From an uncultured Chlorobiota bacterium (GTDB lineage: Bacteria > Bacteroidota > Ignavibacteria > UBA10030 > UBA6906): 64,000 nucleotides of DNA. Position numbers and translations under genes: made by a program. The stretch covers positions 1 to 64,000 of the forward strand of contig CAADGV010000043.1 of NCBI GenBank assembly GCA_900696645.1, written 5' to 3'. The notes under the pieces were generated by a model. It ran no database searches and was not told where the DNA came from. It saw nothing but the letters and a program-made list of their open reading frames with translations. This document shows, piece by piece, positions 48,300 to 64,000 of the stretch (positions are counted from its first letter, which is position 1; every line of letters starts with the position of its first letter).

Positions 48300-48929
48300 T
48301 TATTGCTTGAATGTGTTATGAAGAACTTCAACGGCGCTCTTCTGGAACAAGATCACCTGGTTGTTCACCAGATCATAGGTCGACGCCTTGTCTGCACGAA
48401 GCACCTGCACGCGCGGAATGTTTCGTCCCGATTTGTAGACGTTCACGTCACCGGTTGCCGTCAGCACCAGAGTCTTGCTTGAATCCAACTGCAACGCCTT
48501 CAGCACAGCAGTCATCTCCTTGGTCTTCGGACTGTCGAACGAAAAATCCTCGACAACTTTGATCTGGCCTTCTTTTGCTTTCGCGGAGAGTGCCGACTTG
48601 CGCGCCAACTTTTTCATTTGTGCCGGCAGTTCGCTCGAATAATCACGCGGCTTCGGTCCGAAAATCGATCCACCACCTGTCATAACGGGAGATCGTGATG
48701 TTCCCTGGCGGGCATTGCCGGTACCTTTTTGCTTGAACGGTTTCTTGCCGCCTCCGCGAACCTCCGCACGTGTCTTCACTTTGTGTGTACCCTGACGCTG
48801 ATTGTCGAGATACGAACGCACAGCCATGTAGATTGCATGCTGGCTCGGTTCGATACCGAAGACATCGGGCGAGAGCTTCACCGTCTCGCCGCTCTTCGAT
48901 CCGTCTTTTTTATAGACTTCCAATTCCAT
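48300..48929 (-). CDS. rplD: 50S ribosomal protein L4
   Basis: Start trimmed to MELEVYKKDG; GGGKKPFKQKGTGNARQGTSRSPVMTGGGSIFGPKPRDY. Confidence 0.95.
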   Translation of the reverse strand: MELEVYKKDGSKSGETVKLSPDVFGIEPSQHAIYMAVRSYLDNQRQGTHKVKTRAEVRGGGKKPFKQKGTGNARQGTSRSPVMTGGGSIFGPKPRDYSSELPAQMKKLARKSALSAKAKEGQIKVVEDFSFDSPKTKEMTAVLKALQLDSSKTLVLTATGDVNVYKSGRNIPRVQVLRADKASTYDLVNNQVILFQKSAVEVLHNTFKQ

Positions 48930-48945
48930 CTCAATACTCGTACGA

Positions 48946-49578
48946 TTAGTGTGCAACAACCTTGTGAATCTCAACATACCCGTTAATTGCGCCGGGTACC
49001 GATCCCTTGACCAGCAGGAGGTTCGAATCAGGAATAACGCCGACAACTTTAAGATTGCGAACTGTTACCTGCTCACCACCCATACGTCCCGCCATACGCA
49101 AGCCTTTGAAAACACGAGAGGGATAGGATGACGATCCGATGGATCCGGGCGCCCGCTCGCGATCGCTTTGACCATGCGTGCGAAAACCGCCGCCGAAATG
49201 ATGACGCTTCACGACACCCTGGAAACCCCGACCCTTCGACGTTCCGATGATCGAGACTGTGTCGCCTTTTGTGAAGACGGCCTCGACCTTGATTTCCTGT
49301 CCGGGCTGAACCTCGGAAACGCCGTTACCGCGAAACTCGCGCACGATGCGCAACGGTTTTGTGTTCGCTTTCGCAAAATGGCCGTTCATCGGCTTGTTGG
49401 CAAGACGTTCGGCTTTCTGATCGAAGCCCAACTGCACCGCTTCATATCCATCACGCTCTTTGGTTTTGACCTGCGTGACAAAGCACGGCCCGGCCTCGAT
49501 AACGGTACAGGGAATCACCTGGCCTGCATCATCGAAGATACTGGTCATCCCGATTTTTTTTCCTAATAGTCCTGTCAT
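48946..49578 (-). CDS. rplC: 50S ribosomal protein L3
   Basis: Start trimmed to [34 protein letters not shown]. Confidence 0.96.
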   Translation of the reverse strand: MTGLLGKKIGMTSIFDDAGQVIPCTVIEAGPCFVTQVKTKERDGYEAVQLGFDQKAERLANKPMNGHFAKANTKPLRIVREFRGNGVSEVQPGQEIKVEAVFTKGDTVSIIGTSKGRGFQGVVKRHHFGGGFRTHGQSDRERAPGSIGSSSYPSRVFKGLRMAGRMGGEQVTVRNLKVVGVIPDSNLLLVKGSVPGAINGYVEIHKVVAH

Positions 49579-49691
49579 GATAGCATCCAAATAAAGATAC
49601 ACCTCTCTTGTCGGTTGCGCAGCGGCACAAACGTCCACTCTCCCGCAAGAACCCTTACGAGATTACACTCGCACCAAATTGTCAAAAAGAG

Positions 49692-50000
49692 TTACACTTT
49701 GATCTCGACGTCGACACCCGCGGGTAAATCAAGCTTCATCAAGGAGTCGACTGTCTTGTTGGTCGAGTTGAGTATGTCAATGAGACGTTTGTGAGCACGC
49801 GTCTCAAATTGCTCTCTCGACTTCTTGTCAACGTGAGGAGATCGAAGCACAGTATACACCGTACGCTTCGTGGGTAACGGTATCGGGCCTGAAACCACAG
49901 CGCCTGTTGACCTTACAGTCTTGATGATCTTCTCCGCAGACTTGTCGATCAGGTTGTGGTCGAACGACTTAAGCTTTATGCGAATCTTTTGCCCGGCCAA
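49692..50000 (-). CDS. rpsJ: 30S ribosomal protein S10 (TTG start)
   Basis: [66 protein letters not shown]. Confidence 0.97.
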   Translation of the reverse strand: MAGQKIRIKLKSFDHNLIDKSAEKIIKTVRSTGAVVSGPIPLPTKRTVYTVLRSPHVDKKSREQFETRAHKRLIDILNSTNKTVDSLMKLDLPAGVDVEIKV

Positions 50001-50026
50001 TGGTACACTCCGTTTCTCTAAACAAG

Positions 50027-50057
50027 AGCGGTGAGACCGGGACCCGGCCTCACCGCT
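50027..50057 (-). terminator. Very strong hairpin/possible terminator between tuf and rpsJ
   Basis: Minus strand AGCGGTGAGGCCGGGTCCCGGTCTCACCGCT: continuous ~14-15 bp near-perfect stem, then CTTGTTTAG. Confidence 0.6.
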
Positions 50058-50063
50058 GTGATT

Positions 50064-51275
<1,212 letters not shown>

Positions 51276-51321
51276 TTGTGTTCTCCTCTTGACTAGATAA
51301 GGGGTATTGTTAGTCTCTTAG

Positions 51322-53421
51322 TTATGCAGGAACCGTTTCCTTGCCTTTGATCTTTTCGATGATCTGCTCCGACACACTCTTCGGAGTCTCATCATAGTGT
51401 GAGATTTCCATCGAGTAGATCGCACGACCTTGCGTCATCGAACGCAGCGTGGTCGAGTAGCCGAACATTTCCGACAGCGGAACCATTGCGCGAATCACTT
51501 GCGCATCCTTCCGCGGCGTCATCCCCTCAATCTTGCCACGGCGTGAATTCAAATCTCCCATCACATCACCCATATACTCTTCGGGCGTCACGACTTCCAC
51601 AGCCATGACCGGCTCCAGAATAACAGGATTCGCCTTTCGGGCTCCTTCTTTGAAACCCATCGAAGCGGCAATCTTGAACGCCATTTCCGAAGAGTCCACG
51701 TCGTGATACGAGCCATCGTACAACTTCACTTTCACATCCTCAACCGGATACCCTGCAAGCACCCCATTCTTCATCGCCTCAATGATGCCCTGCTCCACCG
51801 GCCTGATGTACTCCTTCGGAACAACGCCACCCACAATGGCATTTGTAAATTCGAACCCTTTACCCTTTTCGTTCGGTTCGATTTCAAGCCACACGTGACC
51901 GAACTGACCGCGACCGCCGGATTGGCGGACGAATTTCCCTTCCGCTTGCACCTTCTTCCGGATGGTTTCTTTGTAGGCAACCTGCGGCTTGCCGATGTTC
52001 GCCTCGACGCGAAACTCGCGCTTCATACGGTCGACAATAATCTCAAGATGCAACTCGCCCATTCCGCTGATAATCGTCTGGCCCGTTTCTTCATTGGTAG
52101 ATACGCGGAATGTCGGATCTTCCTCCGACAACTTCGAAAGAGCCTCGCCCATTTTTTCCTGGTCAGCTTTCGTCTTCGGTTCAATCGCGACGTGGATCAC
52201 CGGTTCGGGGAACGTCATCTTCTCCAGAACGATCGGATCATTCTCGTCGCACAACGTGTCGCCCGTTTTTGTGAACTTCAAACCAACGGCAGCACAGATA
52301 TCGCCTGCGTATGCGATATCCACATCTTCACGCGTATTTGCGTGCATACGAAGGATGCGGCTGATGCGTTCCTTCTTCTCGGAGATCGGATTATACACGT
52401 ACGATCCCGCCTTCAACGTCCCAGAATACACACGGAAATAGGTGAGTTTTCCGACGAACGGATCCGTCATAATCTTGAACGCCAAGGCACTGAATTTTTC
52501 GCTGTCGCTGACTTTCCGTGAAATATGGTCGTTCATATTTACGTGGTGCCCTTCAACCTTTCCTTCATTCAGGTCAAGAGGTGAAGGAAGATAGTTGATG
52601 ACAGAATCGAGAAGCGATTGAACGCCTTTGTTCTTGAACGACGATCCGCAGAGCACCGGAATGATACTGACTTTCAACGCCGCACGACGAAGCACTGCCA
52701 TAACTTCCTTCGGAGTGATCTCCTTCCCTTCGAGATAATTCTCCAGTAACGTATCATCCTCGTCCGACACAGCCTCGAGCATCTTCGTTCTCCACTCGGC
52801 AGCTTTCGCCTTCATGTCGTGAGGAATATCCATATCCTCCCAGTTCTGCCCGGTGGTATCCTTGTACATTCGCGCTTTCATCGTAACGAGATCGATGATC
52901 CCGGTAAACAAGTCGCCTTCACCAACGGGAAGTTGGATCGGAACTGCGTTTGCTCCGAGCCGTTCTTTCATCATGTCGATGCAGCCAAGAAAATCGGCGC
53001 CAACTCTGTCCATCTTGTTAACGAACGCAATGCGCGGAACGCCATACTTATCCATTTGACGCCACACAGTTTCCGACTGAGGTTCAACGCCTCCGACAGA
53101 ACAGAACAAGGCAATAGCGCCATCAAGCACACGCAGTGATCGCTCGACCTCAGCTGTAAAATCGACGTGACCGGGCGTATCAATAATATTGATCCGATGG
53201 TTGTTCCAGAAACACGTTGTTGCAGCCGATGTAATGGTAATACCGCGTTCCTTCTCCTGTTCCATCCAATCCATCGTCGCTGCGCCGTCATGAACTTCAC
53301 CGATGCGATGCAGAACACCTGTATAGAACAGAATGCGTTCCGTCGTGGTGGTCTTGCCGGCATCAATGTGGGCACTGATTCCGATGTTGCGTGTACGATC
53401 TAATGGATACTGTCTTGGCAT
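51322..53421 (-). CDS. fusA: Elongation factor G
   Basis: [48 protein letters not shown]. Confidence 0.98.
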   Translation of the reverse strand: MPRQYPLDRTRNIGISAHIDAGKTTTTERILFYTGVLHRIGEVHDGAATMDWMEQEKERGITITSAATTCFWNNHRINIIDTPGHVDFTAEVERSLRVLDGAIALFCSVGGVEPQSETVWRQMDKYGVPRIAFVNKMDRVGADFLGCIDMMKERLGANAVPIQLPVGEGDLFTGIIDLVTMKARMYKDTTGQNWEDMDIPHDMKAKAAEWRTKMLEAVSDEDDTLLENYLEGKEITPKEVMAVLRRAALKVSIIPVLCGSSFKNKGVQSLLDSVINYLPSPLDLNEGKVEGHHVNMNDHISRKVSDSEKFSALAFKIMTDPFVGKLTYFRVYSGTLKAGSYVYNPISEKKERISRILRMHANTREDVDIAYAGDICAAVGLKFTKTGDTLCDENDPIVLEKMTFPEPVIHVAIEPKTKADQEKMGEALSKLSEEDPTFRVSTNEETGQTIISGMGELHLEIIVDRMKREFRVEANIGKPQVAYKETIRKKVQAEGKFVRQSGGRGQFGHVWLEIEPNEKGKGFEFTNAIVGGVVPKEYIRPVEQGIIEAMKNGVLAGYPVEDVKVKLYDGSYHDVDSSEMAFKIAASMGFKEGARKANPVILEPVMAVEVVTPEEYMGDVMGDLNSRRGKIEGMTPRKDAQVIRAMVPLSEMFGYSTTLRSMTQGRAIYSMEISHYDETPKSVSEQIIEKIKGKETVPA

Positions 53422-53445
53422 AAACTGTTACTATCTACACTTTCC

Positions 53446-53913
53446 TTACCACTTGAAATGAGCAAACGCTTTGTTTGCTTCAGCCATCTTGTGGACGTCT
53501 TCCTTCTTTTTGATCGCGCTTCCTTCGCCGTTTGAGGCCGCTATGAATTCTGCTGCAAGCTTCTGCGCCATTGACTTATCTTTTCTGTCGCTCGCATAGT
53601 TGATGAGCCACCGAATAGCGAGAGCCACACTCCTGTCCGAACGGACTTCTGTAGGAACTTGATAGGTCGCACCGCCGACCCGTCTCGCCCGTACTTCCAA
53701 TACCGGACGGACATTGCTCATGGCCTTTCGAAAAACATCAAGTCCCGGACTTTTTGTCCTCTCTTCAACCAACGCAAGGGCATCATACATGATGCGTCGG
53801 GCAGTGTGTTTCTTTCCCTGCTTCATCACCGAATTGATGAACTGGGAAACAAATACATCATTGTATCGGGGGTCCGGCATCGTCGGACGTTTTTCTGCTC
53901 TCTTTTTTCTCAC
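53446..53913 (-). CDS. rpsG: 30S ribosomal protein S7 (GTG start)
   Basis: MRKKRAEKRPTMPDPRYNDVFVSQFINSVMKQGKKHTA. Confidence 0.97.
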   Translation of the reverse strand: MRKKRAEKRPTMPDPRYNDVFVSQFINSVMKQGKKHTARRIMYDALALVEERTKSPGLDVFRKAMSNVRPVLEVRARRVGGATYQVPTEVRSDRSVALAIRWLINYASDRKDKSMAQKLAAEFIAASNGEGSAIKKKEDVHKMAEANKAFAHFKW

Positions 53914-53931
53914 AGCGACTTCTGGTTTAGG

Positions 53932-54306
53932 TTATGATTTTGCTCTTTTTGCACCGTACTTTGAACGGGCCTGTTTTCGGTCCGCAACGCCTGCTGTATC
54001 AAGTGTTCCGCGAATGATATGGTACCGGACTCCGGGCAAATCCTTGACACGTCCGCCTCGGATCATCACAATAGAGTGTTCCTGCAGGTTGTGTCCTTCA
54101 CCCGGTATATATGCCGTTACTTCTATTCCGTTTGTCAAGCGTACACGGGCGACCTTCCGGAGAGCAGAATTCGGCTTTTTGGGCGTGGTCGTATAGACGC
54201 GGGTGCATACCCCTCTTTTTTGGGGGCTCTTATCCATTGCAGGAGCCTTGGATTTGTATGTTACCTTCTTCCGGCTCTTGCGAACTAACTGGTTGATAGT
54301 TGGCAA
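53932..54306 (-). CDS. rpsL: 30S ribosomal protein S12 (TTG start)
   Basis: [14 protein letters not shown]...[66 protein letters not shown]. Confidence 0.97.
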   Translation of the reverse strand: MPTINQLVRKSRKKVTYKSKAPAMDKSPQKRGVCTRVYTTTPKKPNSALRKVARVRLTNGIEVTAYIPGEGHNLQEHSIVMIRGGRVKDLPGVRYHIIRGTLDTAGVADRKQARSKYGAKRAKS

Positions 54307-54357
54307 AAAGTACTCCGTTGAACTAACTCGTGCGGGACTGTAAATTTCAAGCTTCTA

Positions 54358-54386
54358 AAGATAGCAATTGCGTGTCATATAGTCAA
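54358..54386 (-). promoter_or_regulatory. Sigma70-type promoter for the str (rpsL) operon
   Basis: Minus strand TTGACT (54386-54381), 17-bp spacer, TATCTT (54363-54358), within the rpoC-rpsL gap. Confidence 0.6.
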
Positions 54387-54444
54387 CAACAGGCTAACTT
54401 CACATCACATTAGAAATTATTAACTCAGTAAGTCATGGTGGCGG

Positions 54445-58719
<4,275 letters not shown>

Positions 58720-58750
58720 TGTATATCCTCCAAACAAATTCGTGTGAGTC

Positions 58751-58775
58751 CCCTCCCGCCACCAAAGCGGGAGGG
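58751..58775 (-). other. Intercistronic hairpin rpoB-rpoC
   Basis: ccctcccgc-caccaaa-gcgggaggg perfect 9-bp stem, no T-run. Confidence 0.6.
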
Positions 58776-58795
58776 TATTTCTTATCTCACAAAGT

Positions 58796-61700
58796 CTAAT
58801 CCAACTTCACGTCAAGGCCGAGACCCATAAGCTCCCGGACCAGAACGTTAAACGATTCCGGAATATTTGCTTCCGGCAGATTTTCGCCTTTGACGATTGC
58901 CTCGTACACCTTTGCGCGGCCTGAAACGTCGTCGCTTTTTACTGTCAGCATTTCCTGCAGCACGTGTGAAGCGCCGTAGCCTTCAAGCGCCCATACTTCC
59001 ATTTCACCGAAACGTTGGCCGCCGAATTGCGCCTTGCCGCCGAGCGGCTGTTGCGTAATGAGAGAGTACGGCCCGATGGACCGTGCGTGAATCTTGTCAT
59101 CAACAAGATGCGAGAGTTTCAGCATGTAAATGTACCCGACTGTTACTTCCTGATCGAACTTCTCGCCGGATCGACCGTCATACAGAACGGACTTCGAACC
59201 CTTGTTCAGGTTGGCTTTCTCCAATTCTTTCTGCACATCTTCCCATGTTGCCCCGTCAAAAATAGGAGTTGCGTACTTGAGGTCAAGAACCTTCGCCGCC
59301 CAACCGAGCGCCGTTTCGTACAACTGCCCGAGGTTCATGCGAGAAGGTACTCCGAGCGGATTCAACACAATGTCAACGGGCGTTCCGTCGGGAAGGAAGG
59401 GCATATCGGCAATGGGCACGATGCGCGACACGACACCTTTGTTTCCGTGGCGCCCTGCCATCTTATCGCCAACCGAGAGCTTTCGCTTCTTCGCTACGTA
59501 CACCTTTGCGAGCTGTACGACGCCGGGAGGCAACTCGTCGCCGAGTTGAATCTTGTTCTTCTCGTGACGGAATTCTTCTTCAATGCTGTTGAGACGATCA
59601 AAGTAGTTTGTGAAGATTTTGCTGATGGTTGTGTTCTTCTTCTTGTCATCAACCCAATCGGCATTGTAATCCAGCTTTTCGATATCATCATACGATTGGA
59701 AGGTATCCGTCTTGAATTGCGTTGATGCTCGAAATACGACGTTTCCATCGGTGTCACGAACACCAATTGATTTTTCGCCGTCCAACAGAATACCGAGCTT
59801 TGTTGCAAGGCGCTCTTTGAGGTCGGTCAGCAACTTGCGCCGCTGACGGTCGAGCGCATCACTCTTGCGTTTGTCTTCCTTCTTCGACTCGGCGTCCTTC
59901 TTCTTGCGGGAGAAGAGTTTTGTCGCAATCACAATACCCTTCATGCCGGGAGGAGCTTTCAGTGATGCATCTTTCACATCACCGGCTTTCTCGCCGAAGA
60001 TTGCCTTGAGTAGTTTCTCCTCGGGCGTCGGATCCGATTCGCCTTTCGGCGTAATCTTTCCGATAAGAATATCGCCTTCAACAACTTCGGCACCGACACG
60101 GACAATGCCGTTCTCGTCAAGATCCTTTGTGGCATCCTCGCTGACGTTCGGTATCTCTCTCGTCAGTTCTTCCTCGCCGCGTTTCGTATCACGAACCTGA
60201 AGTTCAAACTCCTCAATATGAATTGACGTGAAAATGTCCTGCGTGACGATTCGCTCGCTCAGAATAATAGCATCCTCAAAGTTGTACCCGTGCCACGGCA
60301 TGAACGCCACCAGCACATTGCGACCAAGTGCAAGTTCGCCCCCTTCGGTCGCAGGGCCGTCCACCAGAACATCGCCCTTCCTGACTTTGTCTCCCGGCTT
60401 CACCACCACACGCTGGTTGATGCATGTGTCCTGATTTGTGCGGAAGAATTTCGTCAGCTTGTACTCGACACGGCGCTTATCGTCGAACGAGACGAGGGCT
60501 TCTGTGCTTGTCTCATCAATATCATAAAGAACGACAATGCGGCTCGCGTCAACGTAATCCACCACGCCACTGCGCTCGGCAACAATGAGCGAGCGGGAAT
60601 CACGCGCGATCTTCTCTTCAAGCCCTGTTCCTACCATCGGTGATTCGGGCCGCAACAGCGGCACGGATTGACGCTGCATGTTCGATCCCATGAGGGCGCG
60701 GTTCGCATCATCGTGCTCGAGGAAGGGGATCAGCCCTGCTGCCGCGCTCACAATTTGATTCGGCGCAACGTCCATGTACTGCACTTCCTCGGGTTTCACC
60801 ACAGGGAAGTCGCCCTGATATCGTGCCTTCACACGATCGTCCTGGAATCGCCCGTGGCCGTCGAGCGGCGCGTTGGCTTGTGCGATCGTGAAATTATCCT
60901 CCTGCTCGGCATTCAGAAATTCAATCTCATCAAGCACACGGCCGTTCTTCACCTTGCGATACGGAGTTTCGAGGAACCCGAACTCGTTGACGCGTGCATG
61001 AATACACAGCGAAGAAATGAGGCCGATGTTCGGGCCTTCCGGCGTCTCAATCGGGCACAAGCGTCCGTAGTGAGTATAGTGAACGTCACGGACTTCGAAG
61101 CCTGCTCGCTCACGCGTCAAACCGCCCGGACCAAGTGCCGACATGCGGCGCTTGTTCGTCAATTCCGCGAGCGGATTCGTCTGATCCATGAATTGTGAGA
61201 GCGGGTTTGTGCCGAAGAACGCATTGATGACGCTGGTGATTGTTCTCGCGTTCACCAGATCCTGCGGTGTCAGGTTCTCACTATCGCGGACGTTGAGGCG
61301 TTCACGGATTGTTCGCGCCATTCTTGCAAGTCCGATATTGAACTGCTGGGCTATCTGCTCCCCAACTGTCCTCACGCGGCGGTTGCCAAGATGATCGATA
61401 TCATCGACGGTTCGTTTGCCTTGTTGCAACTCGATCAAGTAGTTGATGATTGCGATAATATCCTGTTTGGTCAGCGTCGTTGTCGATGTCGGGATATCAA
61501 GATTCAGTTTCTGGTTGATACGATAGCGGCCGACATCACCGAGATCGTACCGCTTTTCGTTGAAGAAGAGACGCTCGATCAACCCTTTGGCTGTTTCCAA
61601 ATCGGGGGCGTCGCCGGAACGCAACTGTTTGTAGATGGCGCCGAGGGCGTCCTCTTCGGAGCGGACGCTGTCTTTCATAATCGTCTTCGCAATCACGGAG

Positions 61701-62566
61701 ACTTCGTTCCCCTGCTGTTGCAGGAAGCGGATTTTCTTGACGTTCGACTTCTTGATAGATTTGATGTGATCCTCGGTGAGAACCGCATCTTTATTGATAA
61801 AGATTTCCCCCGTCTTCTTGTCGATAACATCGCCGCAGATAACGCGACCGACATATTCTTTCAAATCCACCTTCGCAATATCGATCTCTTCCACGAGACC
61901 GAAGAGTTCGAGAATTTCATCGTCGGAGGAATATCCGAGGGCCCGGAGCAGCGTGGTGACCGGAAACTTCTTCTTCCTGTCGATGTACGCGTACATCACA
62001 TTGTTGATGTCGGTTGTGAATTCCACCCACGAGCCGCGGAACGGAATAATGCGGGCCGAGAAGATCGGCGTGCCGTTCGGATGGATGGATTCGCTGAAGA
62101 ACACACCTGGTGAACGATGCAACTGACTTACCACAACGCGCTCGGCGCCGTTGATAATGAACGTGCCGCGATGCGTCATCGTCGGCAGGTTGCCGAGATA
62201 CACATCCTGTTCAATTGTGTTGATGAAGCTGTTCCCGTCTTCCGACTTTTGCGAGAGACGAAGCTTCGCTTTCAAAGGAACGGCGTACGTCAAACCCCGC
62301 TCTTCGCATTCGGCAACGGAGTACTTTTCCTTCTCGACGTAGTATTCCACAAACTCGAGGAGGAAATTCTCGCGGGCATCCGTAACGGGAAAATTCATCT
62401 TGAAAACGGCTTGCAGCCCCTTGTTCTTGCGCCGAGCGGGGGACGCATCTCTTTGTAAAAAGCCCTCCCACGATTCGAGCTGGATATTCAGCAGATCGGG
62501 GGAGTCGATAACATCGGGAATTTTTCCGAACGAAATTCTTTTGGATTGGTTCTTCAAGAGTACCAC
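58796..62566 (-). CDS. rpoB: RNA polymerase subunit beta
   Basis: [65 protein letters not shown]. Confidence 0.98.
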   Translation of the reverse strand: MVLLKNQSKRISFGKIPDVIDSPDLLNIQLESWEGFLQRDASPARRKNKGLQAVFKMNFPVTDARENFLLEFVEYYVEKEKYSVAECEERGLTYAVPLKAKLRLSQKSEDGNSFINTIEQDVYLGNLPTMTHRGTFIINGAERVVVSQLHRSPGVFFSESIHPNGTPIFSARIIPFRGSWVEFTTDINNVMYAYIDRKKKFPVTTLLRALGYSSDDEILELFGLVEEIDIAKVDLKEYVGRVICGDVIDKKTGEIFINKDAVLTEDHIKSIKKSNVKKIRFLQQQGNEVSVIAKTIMKDSVRSEEDALGAIYKQLRSGDAPDLETAKGLIERLFFNEKRYDLGDVGRYRINQKLNLDIPTSTTTLTKQDIIAIINYLIELQQGKRTVDDIDHLGNRRVRTVGEQIAQQFNIGLARMARTIRERLNVRDSENLTPQDLVNARTITSVINAFFGTNPLSQFMDQTNPLAELTNKRRMSALGPGGLTRERAGFEVRDVHYTHYGRLCPIETPEGPNIGLISSLCIHARVNEFGFLETPYRKVKNGRVLDEIEFLNAEQEDNFTIAQANAPLDGHGRFQDDRVKARYQGDFPVVKPEEVQYMDVAPNQIVSAAAGLIPFLEHDDANRALMGSNMQRQSVPLLRPESPMVGTGLEEKIARDSRSLIVAERSGVVDYVDASRIVVLYDIDETSTEALVSFDDKRRVEYKLTKFFRTNQDTCINQRVVVKPGDKVRKGDVLVDGPATEGGELALGRNVLVAFMPWHGYNFEDAIILSERIVTQDIFTSIHIEEFELQVRDTKRGEEELTREIPNVSEDATKDLDENGIVRVGAEVVEGDILIGKITPKGESDPTPEEKLLKAIFGEKAGDVKDASLKAPPGMKGIVIATKLFSRKKKDAESKKEDKRKSDALDRQRRKLLTDLKERLATKLGILLDGEKSIGVRDTDGNVVFRASTQFKTDTFQSYDDIEKLDYNADWVDDKKKNTTISKIFTNYFDRLNSIEEEFRHEKNKIQLGDELPPGVVQLAKVYVAKKRKLSVGDKMAGRHGNKGVVSRIVPIADMPFLPDGTPVDIVLNPLGVPSRMNLGQLYETALGWAAKVLDLKYATPIFDGATWEDVQKELEKANLNKGSKSVLYDGRSGEKFDQEVTVGYIYMLKLSHLVDDKIHARSIGPYSLITQQPLGGKAQFGGQRFGEMEVWALEGYGASHVLQEMLTVKSDDVSGRAKVYEAIVKGENLPEANIPESFNVLVRELMGLGLDVKLD

Positions 62567-62792
62567 TCCTTCTATGTGATTGTACTGTTCAACCCTTGCA
62601 TCCGGACGTCAGAATTGACATCCGTGATGTTGCGATTCCGACGCGGTTAGAGAAACAGCAAGCCGATAAGAGAAGTTCTCGATCACTTCCCATTATCGGC
62701 TGCAATTTCCATTCATCCTGTTGTTCACGCCGAAACCAAAAAAATGCTTGAATAAGGTCCTGCAAGTTCCGTCTTGCAGCGTTGAGAAAACC

Positions 62793-62820
62793 CGTCCCGC
62801 CACCACAGGGAGGCGGGACG
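62793..62820 (-). terminator. Attenuator/terminator-like hairpin between rplL and rpoB
   Basis: cgtcccgcc-...-ggcgggacg 9-bp stem; minus strand continues GGTTTTCTC. Confidence 0.6.
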
Positions 62821-62837
62821 TTGAACCATCGGGAGAG

Positions 62838-63224
62838 TTATGCCAACTCTACTTTTGCTCCTGCTTCCTCGAGTTCCTTCTTCAGTTTTTCCGCGTCGGC
62901 TTTCGGCAAGCCTTCTTTCACGGTTTTCGGTGCGCCGTCGACAAGGTCTTTTGCTTCCTTCAAGCCGAGACCTGTTGCTGCACGAACGACTTTGATAACA
63001 TTGATTTTCTGCGCGCCTGCTTCCTTGAGTACGCCGTTGAATTCCGTCTTCTCTTCGGCTGCCGGCGCTGCTGCACCCGCCGCCGCACCCGGCATCATTC
63101 CACCCATCATCATGGGTGCCGCCGCCGTGACGCCAAACTTCTCTTCGAGCGCCTTTTTGAGTTCGACTGCTTCAAGAAGGGTAAGCTTCTCGATTTGTTC
63201 TACAATTTCTGCAATTGCTGCCAT
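62838..63224 (-). CDS. rplL: 50S ribosomal protein L7/L12
   Basis: [71 protein letters not shown]. Confidence 0.97.
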   Translation of the reverse strand: MAAIAEIVEQIEKLTLLEAVELKKALEEKFGVTAAAPMMMGGMMPGAAAGAAAPAAEEKTEFNGVLKEAGAQKINVIKVVRAATGLGLKEAKDLVDGAPKTVKEGLPKADAEKLKKELEEAGAKVELA

Positions 63225-63274
63225 GGATCTTTTCTCCTATTAGTAATAACGATTTCCTGTTCCTGAAAAACGGC

Positions 63275-63796
63275 TTATGCAGCCTTCTTTTTTTCGATTT
63301 CACCGATAACGCTGACAAGCTCGCTCAATACCGCATTGATCACCGTCGGAACTCCTGCAATGGGCGCCTGGATGGTGCCCACAACACTTGCCATGAGTTC
63401 CTTCTTCGACGGAAGCTTTGCGATGTCTTTCAGCTTGGAGCCGTCGTACACCTGCTTCTCAAGCACAGCGACCTTCAAGGAAAGCTTCTTGTGCTTGTCT
63501 GCAAACTTGTCGATCACCTTCGCAGGGGCAATTGCATCATCAAATGCGAATGCCACACCGGTCGGCCCGACAAGACTGTCGTATACTTTATCGTAACCTG
63601 AAACCTGCTCCAGCGCTTTCTTGATGAGGGTATTCTTCACGACTCTGTACTCAACGCCGGACTTGCGTAACTCGCGACGCAATTCCGTCGCTTGTTCCAC
63701 AGTCAGGCCCGAGAAGTCAGTGAAGTACATCCCCGTCGAGCGAGAAACCGTCTCGGCTACTTCGGCGATAATTTGTTCTTTTTCTGACCGTTTCAT
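63275..63796 (-). CDS. rplJ: 50S ribosomal protein L10
   Basis: MKRSEKEQIIAEVAETVSRSTGMYFTDFSGLTVEQATELRRELRKSGVEYRVVKNTLIKKAL. Confidence 0.96.
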   Translation of the reverse strand: MKRSEKEQIIAEVAETVSRSTGMYFTDFSGLTVEQATELRRELRKSGVEYRVVKNTLIKKALEQVSGYDKVYDSLVGPTGVAFAFDDAIAPAKVIDKFADKHKKLSLKVAVLEKQVYDGSKLKDIAKLPSKKELMASVVGTIQAPIAGVPTVINAVLSELVSVIGEIEKKKAA

Positions 63797-63800
63797 TCTT

Positions 63801-63839
63801 CCTCCTCTACGAGGTCGTAGACCCTACTTGCGTAGGTCT
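63801..63839 (-). promoter_or_regulatory. Structured leader immediately upstream of rplJ (candidate L10-type autoregulatory element)
   Basis: Two adjoining hairpins, agacc.tac-gcaa-gta.ggtct (63819-63839) and ctacg-aggt-cgtag (63807-63820), next to AGGAGG (63801-63806). Confidence 0.4.
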
Positions 63840-63959
63840 GTATGATGTTTGTTCAGAGAGAAGCCCATGTCAGATACACGTGCATGGCAATGAACAGAAC
63901 TGTTCCCCTCGGCGATTCACTGCTTCGGGGTGTTTGGTGTTGAGTGCGTAAATTCTTTG

Positions 63960-64000
63960 TTAATGCCCGACAATCTGATTCCGATCAATTTTGACGCCCG
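63960..64000 (-). CDS. rplA: 50S ribosomal protein L1, C-terminal 13 residues only (partial)
   Basis: Minus-strand frame (P)GVKIDRNQIVGH* resembles the L1 C-terminal GPGVKID motif and sits in the expected rplA-rplJ position. Confidence 0.6.
   Translation of the reverse strand, partial: GVKIDRNQIVGH

Overview
The window appears to be chromosomal DNA from the Bacteroidota/Chlorobiota/Ignavibacteriota side of the tree, inferred from type IX secretion (T9SS) C-terminal sorting domains of the NYPNPFNPSTKI type, PorV-like proteins and clear Shine-Dalgarno sites. Every supported gene is on the minus strand. Positions ~30.9-64 kb are mostly a contiguous ribosomal/transcription supercluster: (rplA)-rplJ-rplL-rpoB-rpoC-rpsL-rpsG-fusA-tuf-rpsJ-rplC-rplD-rplW-rplB-rpsS-rplV-rpsC-rplP-rpmC-rpsQ-rplN-rplX-rplE-rpsN-rpsH-rplF-rplR-[tRNA-Gln]-rpsE-rpmD-rplO-secY-map-infA-rpmJ-rpsM-rpsK-rpsD-rpoA-rplQ, then engB, a class V aminotransferase and serA. 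Positions 1-30.3 kb are an accessory cell-surface region: two TonB-dependent receptors, two PorV/PorQ-family proteins, two adjacent paralogous lipoproteins, a PIG-L-like protein lacking the expected metal-site residues, a large T9SS-type protein, five tandem paralogous Asp-box proteins with T9SS sorting domains, and a >1,700-aa beta-helix-type protein that runs off the left edge and is absent from the ORF track. Main leads: the tandem surface-protein array and its regulatory hairpins, a tRNA-Gln inside the spc operon, TTG starts confined to small-subunit ribosomal protein genes, Asn at the RpoB position equivalent to E. coli H526, and a long promoter/leader region upstream of a TonB receptor. 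No CRISPR array, transposase or rRNA was seen. All calls come from reading the sequence; no database search was run.
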